Origin: Silene noctiflora
Taxonomy: Eukaryota > Streptophyta > Magnoliopsida > Caryophyllales > Caryophyllaceae
NCBI GenBank assembly: GCA_009801015.1
Contig: VHZZ01000106.1
Coordinates: forward strand, 191,142 to 252,652
Length of the DNA stretch: 61,511 nt
Reading direction: 5' to 3'
The position numbers and the translations under genes were made by a program. Shown piece by piece: positions 23,252-35,085 of this stretch. The first letter of the stretch is position 1. Every line of letters begins with the position of its first letter. The notes under the pieces were generated by a model that had not been told where the DNA came from, made no database searches, and saw nothing but the letters and a program-made list of their open reading frames with translations.

Positions 23252-25987
23252 TCAGACATCATGCATAGGGTCCAATACTTCACTAGACTCGTCTTGAATA
23301 CCAGGAGCGAGGATTTTCTCCATATCTTGTTCTAAGTCGTATATCTTATCAGTCATACCTACCTTTTGATAAGCTTCAGACATGACAGAAAAAGTAGTCA
23401 CATCCGGCTGACAATGCTTCTCTTTCATTCTCATATAAACTCGATCCATTTCTAACAAATCTTCTGCCTTGGCGCATGCAAAAAGTACGGCATTGAAAAA
23501 TGACGTATTTTCAGCTATATCCATTCTCCCGGCCAACTGAACAATACTCAGAACTTTATGAAAAAGACCCGCATTCGTATATCCTCTAATAAGACAGCAA
23601 AAGGTCTTAGTATCGAGTTTCATACCCTCGGTACGCATTTGATCAAAAGCGAATTCCATGTTCGTTGAATCTCCAACATCGGAAAATGCCTCAATCACGT
23701 TGTTATAAGTGGACGTTGTCCAAGGAAATTCAAGTTTTCGCATGTATTCCATCACCGATGACATTTTATCATACATTCGTTTCTTCCCATAGGCACCAAT
23801 AAGGATGTTAAAGGTACGTGTTTCGGGTTCAATTCCAAAATCCCGAAACTTCTCGTACCATCGTTCCATCATTTCAATCTGACCCTTATTACCGAAGACA
23901 CTGATTATTACATTCATAGTCCAAACATCAGGTTTGCTAGTGGAACTTTTAAGCATGTCAGATAAGACCTTCTCCATTTCATCATATTTTCCCGCCTTGG
24001 CATATCCAGTGAGCACAATGTTCTGGGTCACAGTATTCGGCAAAACTCCTCGTTCTTCCATATCTTTATAGAGGGATTCAACTAAATCGAATCGAGATGT
24101 ATCAACACAAGCCTTAATTAAGGTACTGTAAGAGAAAACATCAGGCTGGCAAAGTGGAAGAGTCTTTATTTTAGCAAGAATTGAGAACGCATCGTCAATC
24201 AATTTACTCCGGCAATAAGCAGCAAGTAATGTAGTATAAAGCTCAATAGTAGGCTCAATCCCTTCTTCTACCATTGTATCAAAAAGTTCATGGGCACGGT
24301 GAGGCTGTCCTGATTTCCCAAGTAGTCCAAGGAGTTTCATGTAGGTACCTTCTTTTGGATGGTAGAAGGGTTGTTCTCTCAGCATCTCAAACACCTACGC
24401 CATCAAAAATTCGTTCATTCTTCCTCTCCTATTATAACTCAATACAAAACAACCAAATAACGCAGACATCCACAATATTCCGAAGAGTGACAGAACGAAA
24501 TACATATGTTCAACAGAATGAAACATACATCTTTAACAACCTTAACTCACCAACAAAGATAACAAGCTTCATTATTTTTACCAGAGTAATTTAGCGCATT
24601 CGCTCAAACATCATAGATCCACTTCAATAGCACCAAATACTACATACTCCATTTTTTTGGCTTTGGAAACTGATGGAATAGTACAAAATGGTTCATTAAA
24701 CTAAGCACACCTCTCATACTCGGAAACAGCCTTTCCATGTTACTTTAGCATACCGCCTTAGGCGGGATCCCTTGACTTTCTAGGGTAGTGTTGTTGTATT
24801 TGCACAAGTTCATTCATTTTACACAATCATGATTGAACATCAATCTAAACCAAATGGTTGAGCTCATTTACGGCAATTGACTACTGTAAATCTAATTTAG
24901 AGCTTTAAGCCATCCAAATTACATCAAAATTACACCCTCTGTCTGTAATCTGCATCCAACAGGTAAACGATTCAAAACCCGTTATGATTATCAGCAAAAC
25001 TATACTGTATCATTTCTTGTCACAACAGCATGTCCTCTCCTACAACCTATTTTGATTCAAAACCCTAAGTTTTCTTGTCATTTCCTGAGATTAATTTGAA
25101 CCATGTAATGTACTCCTAATATAACATTACAGTGCTCGCTAAAAGGGGTCAGATGAATGCAACCTTATCGTAATTAAAGACACTGTTTTCACAGACCCAA
25201 AATTAAAACAGTTAGTCTCCCTTAAAACGGCCTTAACTTAAAAACGAGAAAAATGTCAAAAACTCTCACTTCCTAACCATAAATGTTCACATTTTATCCG
25301 TCTTAATTAAAATTGCGTGTATCAGCTAAGTCAAAGGGCATGTTACTATTTACCGTCTCACAAACCAGTGGTGGAGCTAGGGGGCTAGCAGGGGCGCCCT
25401 GACGGTTGAGTTTTTCGAAGTTTTTAGTTAAAGTTTTCGAATTTTTTCTGTCCCTTATATTATTAGCCATCCCCATCCCCATCCGCCCCCCTAAAAATTT
25501 TCGCCCCCCGAACTCAAATCCTGGCTCCGCCACTGTCACAAACCCTCCCCAGTCCCCACATTGTTTACTCCAAAATCCGCCACTGCTAACAGAAAAACGC
25601 GTAATTAAAATTACGACAATTGATATAAAAAGAAATTGCCTGAAGAGCTTGAATCCACTGTTTATTAGCAATGCATTCAGAAAGAGCTTCAGTAACAGTA
25701 TTAGCCCAAGCAGCAGCTTTCTTCTTTCGATCAATCTTCTTCTTGACATTTTTAATAGGAGTTCTTTTGTTCGGAAAACCAGGAATTAATTTCTCCGATA
25801 TTGCTGGAAATTCGTCTCGTTTCCAAAGCCTCTTCTTTTCGGCTGGTTTCGACACGGTTGCGCACCTGATTATCGTCGACGGTCGTCTTCTTGAGAGCTT
25901 CAATGGTGAATTGGGTTTGGAATGGTGAAATACAGGAGTTGTATTGGTAATTAGAGATGATAGTGAAGAGAGAGAAGTTGTCGCCAT
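23252..25987 (-). CDS. EMB2750: Chloroplast P-class PPR protein, EMB2750/PPR2-like (At3g06430)
   Basis: There are two exons, 25987-25640 and 24394-23252, giving 496 residues (Arabidopsis At3g06430 is 486). The N-terminus is rich in Ser and Thr and poor in acidic residues, as in a chloroplast transit peptide. It is followed by the conserved RTPIKNVKKKIDRKKKAAAW segment, then by about ten 35-residue PPR units, for example TFNILIGAYGKKRMYDKMSS and STYNNVIEAFSDVGD. Arabidopsis PPR2 is described as binding plastid 23S rRNA and being needed for cell division in gametes and embryos. The start at 25987 is chosen because it gives the transit peptide. The single intron can only be joined in frame with a GC donor (CAG|GCAATT at 25640/25639) and a TAG acceptor; it carries a hAT MITE. 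The 3' flank resembles that of the SPL gene. Confidence 0.92.
25366..25535. mobile_element. hAT-type MITE with exact 8-bp duplication, in the PPR intron
   Basis: The 170-bp element starts CAGTGGTGGAGCTAGG and ends CCTGGCTCCGCCACTG, an inverted pair. It is flanked by exact TCACAAAC copies (25358-25365 and 25536-25543). An 8-bp duplication and CAGTGGCG-type ends fit the hAT superfamily. It lies 104 bp inside the PPR intron from the GC donor. Confidence 0.9.
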
Positions 25988-26646
25988 TTTTGTGGATGAT
26001 GCTAAGGTTTGAGCTATTCTTGCAAGAATTAGTAATTCATACCCTCGGAATCGGCTCACTCAAAGTTCGGTCCTCGATCAAACTTGACCCAAGCTCGAGC
26101 CGAGCTCATCCAAAATCAAATCGATCCCGAACTTAACAAGGCTCGGATTAGAAGCTCATTTTTAAATTTTTTTAGTATAATTTTAATATTTTTAAAATTA
26201 TATGGGGTATGTAATTATTATTCTGTATATTCGAACTTCGAAGATTTTCTAATTATATTTGCCTTTTTAAATAAAATAAAATAAAATATTTTCTTATATT
26301 TAAAATGAGGAACCGAAAAAAACATATGACAAACCGAGCCAGAGCTTAAAATTTCTCCATATTTTTTATTCTTTGTATAATGTCAGGGCGTCACTGGGTG
26401 ATACCGAATTTCTATACCATTTTAAAATTCTTTGAATTGCGAGTGTTTAGCTAGTAATCGGTTTGGTTCGGTTTGCTTAAGAAATATCGAGAATTGGATT
26501 ATGTTTATGATTGGGGAGTCGGGGTAGGAAGCCCTCAATGATGTACATCTTCACGGATGCGCACATTCGGAACATGGGATATATGAATAGCTCCATTAGT
26601 GCTTAATTATTGATTCATTACTTGTACATAATAAATTAGTTTAATA

Positions 26647-27097
26647 TACAACAAATTACCTCTGAATCCTAAACATCTGCTTTACAATTAAAATTACATG
26701 AATTTTTTGACAAAATTACAATTTATCCTTAACAAGGGATAAATAAGCGTACGAAATAACGATACACAGGAACGTAAAACAAGAGAGAAAGGAGAGTTAC
26801 TTTCCTCAAGGCAAAGATCGATCTTCATGCACCCTCCGTCCACAGACAGCGTTAAATCTTCCATTTCCCGTCTCTAGTACGTTTCAAGATTGGTTAACTG
26901 GTGTCATCATCAAAATGTCTCAACAAGTCGGAAAGACTAGTAAGTCTCAAAGTCTAGATATTGTCATCAACAGAAAAAAGAACCACAGATGGGTTAAGAT
27001 TCCGATCCTAACTGAAGCATACTCAGAATGAGACGAGAATTACGTAAAGCTAGAGCCACACTACAGCATAAACCTGGCTCAAAACTGCTCCCGCCTG
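26647..27097. repeat. Segment shared with the PPR 3' flank, copy 2
   Basis: It lies 282 bases beyond the SPL stop codon, in the same orientation as 22806-23243. An insertion of about 80 bp (GTCATCATCAAAATGTCTC onward) separates two well-matched parts. It probably belongs to the SPL 3' UTR or terminator region. Confidence 0.75.
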
Positions 27098-27178
27098 ATA
27101 TAATTACCATCTCGCTACTGCGGCCCCATTGCCATATCCTGCATTAGATTTTTCGTCCAATTGAAAATGACGGGATTT

Positions 27179-27276
27179 CAGTACCACCATACTCACATAA
27201 AATATATATTAATATATGTGAGGGTTACGATGAGTATTATATTAATATAGTATTTTTTGTGAGTATGGTGGTACTG
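27179..27276. mobile_element. Inverted-repeat MITE in the SPL 3' flank
   Basis: Perfect 19-bp arms CAGTACCACCATACTCACA and TGTGAGTATGGTGGTACTG enclose an AT-rich centre with ATATTAATAT repeats. It lies about 100 bases after the SPL stop, so it is probably transcribed in the 3' UTR. Confidence 0.7.
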
Positions 27277-27378
27277 AGTTCCAAATCACTGGTTGGCGCC
27301 AGTCATTTTGACCTAATTCACCTCTCTGCGCTTCTTGTTCAAAGGTTACCTTCAAAATGTCGAGGAACTTGGCCTCGA

Positions 27379-30300
27379 TCACATTGATCCGAAGTCCAAA
27401 TTCTCCCAGGTAAACGTTGCTGCCATACTTTTGAAGAACAGGCAAACACAAACGCATACTGCTGCAATGGCAAGCATGGAATGAATAAAGGGACGATGAA
27501 GCATCCCATAAGAACCCGGCGTTCTATTGTAAGTCATCTTTGCACACTTGGAACATGAGTCCGGCTTCTTGTTCAATTGTAGGCTTGACCTTTGTCTCAC
27601 CTCAGCACTGACCGCAGATTCGATTATCTCGCTTCCAATTGATACAGACACTTGAAGGTTTCTTCGGTCAACCAGTTTCTGAGCTACTAAACTATTTAAA
27701 GAATCGTCATTTCTCATAATAGCATAAGCAGAAGGAGACTGCCCATTATCATCGAGAAGGGACTTCCAACTATGCAATCCAATCTACATAAGAAAATAGA
27801 TTAAACGGAGTATTAACATCTCAATAAAACAAGAAGTCTGCTAAAACATCAGAAATTCAGAATGCATGATTGTATTGGAAAATACATGGCAGCTGTTAGC
27901 TAAAAATTAACCTCCTCTCCGTAGAATCACACGACAGACTATATTACTCGGACATGGGTACATAAAAAAATATGTATTCAGTTTTTCAGACAAGGGGGAT
28001 CGGTTTTAAAATTAAGATAAGGGTGTGCGCACTTCTCACTGCAGGCACACTTCTCCAAAACAAAAACAAATATAAATTCTATATATTCTTTTTAAATGAA
28101 ACAAGCAAACATTTCTAAGGCTTAAAATTATATTAAATGCTTCAACCAGAGTCTCTTGCATTATATTTGTCAAATGAACCTCCCTTTTCCGCTCCTCTAA
28201 GACAAATATCGGATAAGTAATGATCGGGTCAGATTCTATAACCATATGTCCATATGTTGAGAGTCAAGGTAACATATGTTACATTAGTCGAGTTAATAAA
28301 TATAGAGTTCTATTGTAAATCAAATGCTAGAAACCATGTGATATATGCAATTACCTCCTTGGGATCATCAGTCAAAATATCTACGATATCATACGAGCCT
28401 GACATGCAAGCAGCCAAATGCAGAGGAGTAATTCCCCCTGGTCCTCTGAGATTCGGAGGAAAAACATGCTGATTGGAAGCACCATTGTCATAAGCCATTG
28501 AATAGTGGATGAGCATGTCCACCATCCTTTTAGACCTATTCTTAACTGCCCTATGCAAGAGAAGCATCTTATCAAGTGATTCTATACATTCTGTCGATAA
28601 CCCTTCATTTCCAGAATCCCTTTCAAGAAATATATCCAGAAGAGTTTTGACCAAAGCGCAGTAATCTCTTTCTATAGAAAACGTCAAGAGGAACTGAAAA
28701 CGGTGAGGCTTAAAACCGTGGTTGGCGATACCAGAAGAAATCTGCCTCTGAAAAAGCCACCCAAGCTCATTCAAGAAGCATAGGATATCATTGTTTGACC
28801 CGGGACTTGATATATTCTGGGTCTGATTGTCACTGATGACACCATCGAGTTTTTCTTCTTCATCAAACTCTCGTTCAAGAAGTCTCAATTCTTGACATAC
28901 TTTTGCATCTGCTATTATAACGGGAAAGCAATTACCTCTGACGCCATTTTCTACCTGTGCAGACATTTGAGAAAGCATCAGTTTCTGTGGATTTAAATTT
29001 TACAGAAAGTACTTGTGTCAGCTTGTGATCATGTTATTTAGACTCGGCTACAGGTGTTGGATTTGGCATGCTTTAAAGTTTTTAGATCCGGGGATACCTT
29101 ACTAGAATGAGGATATGAGTGCGGCCATGCTGGGACATGTCTTTAAAAACAGAAGGAAAATATTCGGTGTTTTTTTAATAATTGAAACATGGAGATTGAG
29201 AAATAAGGTTTAAAGTCATTAAAGATCATGTAAGTTCATACTTTTGTACACAATCGTTTACTCTACGTTGTCATGCGGATTTTCTATTTTGGCTCTTTGA
29301 GGTGTAAGGTCCGATTGGCAAGGATGAGTAACAGATTTTGTATCTATCTCCTCGAACGTCGTGTCAGACATGAGTACAACCCCAAGAGAGAGTCGAAGCA
29401 ACATAGTTTGTGAAACAAACACACAACAAAGAATAAGAATCCAGAAGCTGATACCTCAATAAAACAACGCCCCAGAGCAGAAGTGACGGCATGCACCTTA
29501 AAGTCACCCACTATTATTTCATCGTAATTGATCCCTTGATAGGTTGATCCCAAGACTTCCTTTGATGCGTATCCGCCCATATATGCACAGTGTATCCTAG
29601 TGAAGTATCAGATGCATAAGTTTCAAATACTCGACAAATAGAAATGGGTGCTCCAGCTGTTTGGGGGTGCACTGATGGATCCATATCAACATGAGGTCAC
29701 CAGAAAATTATTGTTTTTATGTATTCGCCCAATTTGTGAAGCAAACAAATTTAAAATCATGATTTACCTATATAACAATACTGTTTAACATACGTTTTTT
29801 TACGATTTTTTGGGTCCACCACTACTCACGCAAATATAAGAAAAGTTTACTTACTTTGTTCCCGGGGAAGTCAAATTCCTGCCTTTGATTACAAGAGACG
29901 TGCATTGACCGCTTACAACGGCCAAAGGTGAAATTGCAACCAGCTCAGGAGAGTTTGGTGTACTCCAAGACTTGCAATAATTAAATTTTCCTGGAGAGCA
30001 ACAACCAAACGGTTCACTAATGTGTCAGAAACATGTTTGAATCATCAGCAATATACACAGTCCAGTCCTGTGAATATGCAAACCCGCTACTTCCTCTACG
30101 GCCCTACCCCTAATGACCTCTAATACAAAAACATAATTACAAGGTCTGACATGCGAGACCAACTCATTAACCATATAATTAAGTGAGGACAAATAATTCT
30201 TTAGGTTGGTGTCACATGGGAGACTCACTCATACAAGACTCGCTCTTTCTTGCATAAAATAGTCATGTAGAATACTCACCGTCCTTGTGAAATGCTAATT

Positions 30301-33300
30301 GTCTGCCGATGTTCACTGAAAACCTTCCGCTTCTCCAAAACTCCAAATTTGAACCCTGAACTAAGTTGCTAACTTGTTGAGCAAAGTCTGCTTCAAGCTG
30401 AAACATTAAAAAACATCCGTTAAACACTTAAACATCATTTGACAGGTTGTTTTGCATCTTAGGGCTTGCATTGATATAAAGTAGTTTTTACCGGGTTCAT
30501 GACTTACAGAAGATCAAACAACCCTTCGTTTGATGAAGTCATTTGGGGGGAAGGGAGGGAGGAAACAGTGAGACAATTTCCCTTGTTCGGATATCAAGTT
30601 GAGTCCAAGGGATTTGGAGGGAGGGGGAAATGGAAAGATCCATTTCCCCCCATCAATACAAATCATAATCCCTCCAACGTACAAAAGATTTGGAAGGAAA
30701 ATTATATTGCTCCATTCTCCTTCCCACCATCGCCCTTCCCTCCTCTTTTTGCGTCCAAAAAATGAGTAAACAAGACAAGGAAGGAGATGGCGGGGGTGAA
30801 GGGAAGATAAAGAGGCAGTGAAGGGAGGCTGAAGGGTGGCGGAAACTATTATTCCCACATGAGGATAATGCATTACCCTAGTGGGTAGGTGGATAACTAC
30901 TACTCCTTTATGTGATAGTTATTTCTGTTGTTTATGTTTCCTCTACCCACCGCCACCACCGTCAGCAGCCACTACCTCCTATTTTATTATTGTCTTTTCC
31001 CGTTACCCTGGAACAATTACTCTCAATCCATACAAGCCTTTAGTAATCAACTCACTTTTTCCCAATCAGCAGATGACATTGATACGTATATTGACAGAAC
31101 CACACAACCAGGTCTTATGAAACTCTCCATGTCTGATGGACTGTTAGAAAGCCAATTGTAGATCTGCAATTTACAAGCGAATTGACTGTGTCAGGCATGA
31201 TTTCTCAAATAGAACCAAAAGACAAACAGTGTCACAATACCGATTTCGAACCTGAGTACGTAATTCTCCAGGAAAATGACTGGGATCCTTGTCAAACAGT
31301 TTGAACATTATCCGGCCAGTTCGATCCTTCTGAACATTTTGTGAGCAAGTATACAGGAAGCCAAATTAGTAAAGATAAGTCAGGTTACAATTCAAAGGAA
31401 GATTTACGGTTTGAAAATAAATTTGAATAAACATACCTGAGGATCTGAATTGAAACTTGGTGGAGAATGATCAGAGCCAGATGATGATGTGTACCCAGCC
31501 TTATTTCCCACATTAAAGAGTTCAAGAGTCACTCCAGAAGCAAAAGTTCGAGTTGGGTTCGCATCAACGTTCATATTTTCTTCTTCGCAAATGGACATTC
31601 TATCAGGCTTATTGAAGTCCGGGGTAGTTTCTAATGGAAACAGCGTTCTAGTGATAGGAACAGATGGTGAATGAGACCTCACTTCAGGAGGACTACAGCT
31701 ATCGGATGAGAAATACTTATGTGAAGAACCCATATTTGGCGGGCTATCGTCACCAAGTGGAGGACTAAAGAGCTGTAGTGGAAGGTGTATTTGAGTGTCT
31801 TGAAGTGGTTCTGAATTCTCAGCTGGAGATTGATGGCTAGAACTACTTGGTTCTTGTCTCCATAAAGACCGCAGATCCGTTCTAGGCTTATTGTTAACAT
31901 CTGGGATAGAATCTTTGTACCCAAGGGACGATTTATTTTGATCCCTACAAATACCAGGGCTAGTTCTCTGAGGAAACGACACAAGAGCTGGATTTACATC
32001 CATGTTGTTTTGACCCAAAGCAGCTTGCTCTGAGGTATTAGGGCTAGTGCTCGAAGGAATAGCAGGGTCTCTTGGAGCTTCTGTTGGCCGAGGTAATGAG
32101 TTCAACTTGCTCAGTATCTCAATCAGCTGATTTTTGTCGGGCACAGACTGGCAGTTCGAAACATTCTTTTCAACAATCCCTAGATTAAAGAAAATATAAG
32201 AACTCTAATAGTTAAAGAGAGCTAGAGAATCACGAAGGATATGATTTGGACACTATTAAAAGTCAAACCTTGTCCACGGGCTAAAACTGTCAACAAGTTG
32301 ACAATATCCAAATTTCCATTGCCAGCACTATTGCTGTTAGTCGGATGCATGACAGGCGACGTGGCATCTTCGGGTTGAGTTTTCCTTCTCCGTCGATTAT
32401 GACCAGCAAGTCTTCTTCTACAACTTCTTTTCCCCTCATCAAACTCGGAAAGTGGGTGGAACCTTTGAAAAGCAAAATAACGATAAAAGATTAGAATTAT
32501 TTCATCTAACATAGTGCCTCATTAACTGCCACAAATGATGGAGCAAAAGAGGAGGCCACATATAAGCTCACCCTTGTCCTAAAGACACAAGAAGCCGTTT
32601 CTGAATGACCCATAGCAAAGCATCGAGATTTTCTATGAATGACTGCTACTTTATTACAAAAAAAGTGCAACCAATTTAATGAGCCATTTTGCCTTATTTA
32701 ATTGTAATCCAGAACCACGACCAACGAATAGTGAATATTTGGCTCCATTTGAAATAGAAACGACGAACGACAATGAAAAGCAAATAAATTAAAAAATACC
32801 GGAAGCTGTATCTTTGTTTCACAAATGTCATTATGTGTCTGACAAGTTTGTGAACCACAAATGCAAATTTTCGTAAAGAAAACGAATACGATAAGCAAAG
32901 AGAGAGATTAACACCTGCTACACTGTTGACAGAACCTCTGCATCTGCTTCCCTACAATCACTTGAGTGACTTTGCTGTGGATCTCACAAACCTTATGTCT
33001 TCTGTGATAATCCTTCGATTTCGAGAGATCTTCATTACAATTATCCACCTGACAAACCGGGTAGGTACCACCACTACCAGGAGATCCAGACCGAACCTTC
33101 TTATTCGGCCTAGAAGTAGCTGGTTCCTCAGCAGAGTTAGAGCTCTGAACATTACCGCCATTATTTTTACTAGATCTCATGCTAGCGCCTCCAAGCTCTA
33201 ACCGAAGACCATTGCCATTTTCATCAGCCTCGTCACGCAAATTGCTGCTCCTCGAGGCATTATTATCTACTGTACCCGCATTAGGCGTACTAAGGCCAAG

Positions 33301-33531
33301 CATGCCAGGTTGTGGAGGTCTAGCTTTCGCCACAAAGCGACCGCTATCCCATTCCCAATCTTTAGGGTTCCACCCATCCCCATTAAGCTCAATTTGCAAG
33401 TGTTGATTACTATTATTAAAACACTGAGTCCTCTTTTTACCAATCAATCCACCATTACAGAATCGACCTGCGATATTCTGATGTATGAACAAAGGTGCCA
33501 CTTGGGTAGTCACCTCCTCCATCCCTTTCAA
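27379..33531 (-). CDS. SPL14: Long SBP-box transcription factor with ankyrin region, SPL14/SPL16 type
   Basis: Ten exons give 1045 residues: 33531-32915, 32462-32269, 32179-31437, 31326-31252, 31163-31056, 30397-30280, 29990-29855, 29596-29455, 28954-28355 and 27783-27379. Every join keeps frame with GT-AG introns. The SBP DNA-binding domain spans about residues 158-235. It has the Cys3His zinc site (CQVDNC, then [10 protein letters not shown]), the second site (CQQCSRFH) and an arginine-rich nuclear signal ([17 protein letters not shown]). The first intron splits the domain at CSR|FH, as in plant SPLs. Later parts include [33 protein letters not shown], ankyrin-like [11 protein letters not shown], and a C-terminal hydrophobic stretch ([13 protein letters not shown]). 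SPL proteins bind GTAC-core sites; Arabidopsis SPL14 affects fumonisin response and architecture. This clade is not a miR156 target, and I saw no such site. A second in-frame ATG (33522) gives MEEV, closer to Arabidopsis. SPL14 and SPL16 cannot be told apart here. Confidence 0.93.
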
Positions 33532-33632
33532 CTATTCTTAAAACAACAAACCCCCCCACACACACACTTCAATCCGAATCGCTGTCTCTTCACTCTTTCA
33601 ACTCAATTTACACAGATTCTTGTTCACCAACA

Positions 33633-34139
33633 CTGAAAAAATTACAACCACATACTACCAAAGTTACCAACTTTATTCTCAACCACACACAATAAGGTCA
33701 ATCATTAGTAAATAGAACCGCCTTAAGTTAAGACCGCTTACAACCCTCTTTTTATTTTTGCCTTATTCAAATCGATTGCGAGTGTCATCTTAACTTAAAA
33801 CGGTTTTAACCAAGAATCAAGTCACCAACTTTTATTAGGCCTACACAAAAGAGACACCCCAACACAAGAATCAAGGAATATGCATATTTTTAATTATAAC
33901 CTTTTGATTATATATAAATAAATTTCATAAAATAAGCTAAAAATAGTCACACAAAGATTAATGCATACCTATCTAAATATAACAAATTAAAATCAATAAA
34001 ATCCCAAATATATAGGATTCAATCACATAATCACATAACAAATTAACAATCTCTAAATCTCAGTAAAATCAAATACCTAATAAATAACAAAATTAACACC
34101 AAATATTAATTAAAAACTAAGAATAATAAAAGAACTTAC
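33633..34139 (-). other. Likely 5'-UTR intron of the SPL gene
   Basis: Minus-strand donor ATAAAAG|GTAAGT (34140/34139) pairs with a pyrimidine-rich acceptor ending TTTTTTCAG (33633), about 100 bases before the SPL start. This implies a leader exon at about 34.14-34.5 kb, where the minus strand is CT-rich (TTACTCTTTCTTCAGATCTC). A small inverted-repeat MITE sits inside the intron. It is inferred from splice signals only. Confidence 0.55.
33716..33821. mobile_element. Inverted-repeat MITE with AGACGGTCTT-type ends, copy 2
   Basis: This is the reverse-orientation relative of 18070-18184, sharing CCCTCTTTTTAT, CAAATCGATTG and the terminal TTAAGTTAAGAC arms. It lies inside the predicted SPL leader intron. 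Confidence 0.55.
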
Positions 34140-34721
34140 CTTTTATTCATGGATGGATTAAGGAGTCCATTATTGTATACAAAACATTTCTAAAAGCTTA
34201 AATTAACAAAAAAAAAAATAACTTAAAAAATCAGGAAAAAAAGAGAAAATTATATTAATACCAAATATTTAATAAAAACATTTCTAAAAGCTTAAAAAAT
34301 GGCCAAAAAACCTTAAAAAATCATGAAAAAAGAGAAAAAAAATTATGGGTAAGGATCTTTTAATTAAAAGAAGAGAAATTTATGAAAAAGTTTGGATCTT
34401 TGCTAGAAATTAATATATGGGTAGAGATCTGAAGAAAGAGTAAATAAGAAGAAAAATAGGGAAAAAATAAAAAGGGAAGATAAAGATGAATGAATGTATA
34501 ATAAGAAATTATGCAGGCAGCTGTCCTACTTGTTGTCGTACCAAAAAAAAATAAAAAAAAAAATAAAAATAAAAAATTAAAGAAGTATAGTACAATAAAA
34601 AAAGTGAAAAAAATTAATAAAGTTTGGGAAAATAAATGATGAAATTATTAATTTAAAAGTGAGGTATATAGTACTTTTTCGGTGACTTTTTTATTGTCAA
34701 ATTATTTTACTCCGTACTACG

Positions 34722-34722
<1 letters not shown>

Positions 34723-34758
<36 letters not shown>
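34723..34758. repeat. (AAT)n microsatellite
   Basis: About 12 clean units lie a little upstream of the predicted SPL leader exon. Confidence 0.95.
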
Positions 34759-34834
34759 TTCTGTGGGTGGAGGTGAATGGTGGTGGGTGAATAGGTGATG
34801 GTGAAATTGTGTTAATCTTTGTGGGAAATAAGTG

Positions 34835-35085
34835 GTGAACGGGTCAATTGGATCGGCTAATTTTTGGTCGGGTTATTTTGGATTTGTAGTTTACCTTTAT
34901 ACGATCGAATTAGGTCATTTCGGATTCAGTCATTTTCGGGTCATCTATATTACGTTATTTATGAAGAATAATCAGTTTCCAACAATAAACATTTGGGGTC
35001 GGGTTATATTGTGTTGGGTCAACTCGAATACAGGTCAACTCGAGTTCAGGTGTCGGGTCGGGTCAATTTTGCCTGTCTAGTTAAG
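34835..35085. repeat. GGGTCGGGT-rich dispersed repeat, copy 1
   Basis: It runs from about GTGAACGGGTCAATTGG to TCGGGTCGGGTCAATTTTGCC and matches the reverse strand of 44110-44350, including CAACAATAAACATT and GAATAATCAGTTT-like parts. Shorter relatives occur at 14401-14480, 17230-17430 and 35100-35370. The superfamily is unknown. Confidence 0.6.

Larger units (their letters stand above)
25988..27378. other. PPR upstream region and SPL 3' flank
   Basis: It holds the PPR promoter and leader, an AT-rich stretch (26150-26350), the shared segment at 26647-27097 and a hairpin at 27179-27276. No additional gene was seen. Confidence 0.6.

Noticed and set aside
27379-33531. A miR156 target site in the SPL gene
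   Set aside because: I saw no site like GTGCTCTCTCTCTTCTG in the exons, and this long SPL clade is known not to be targeted.
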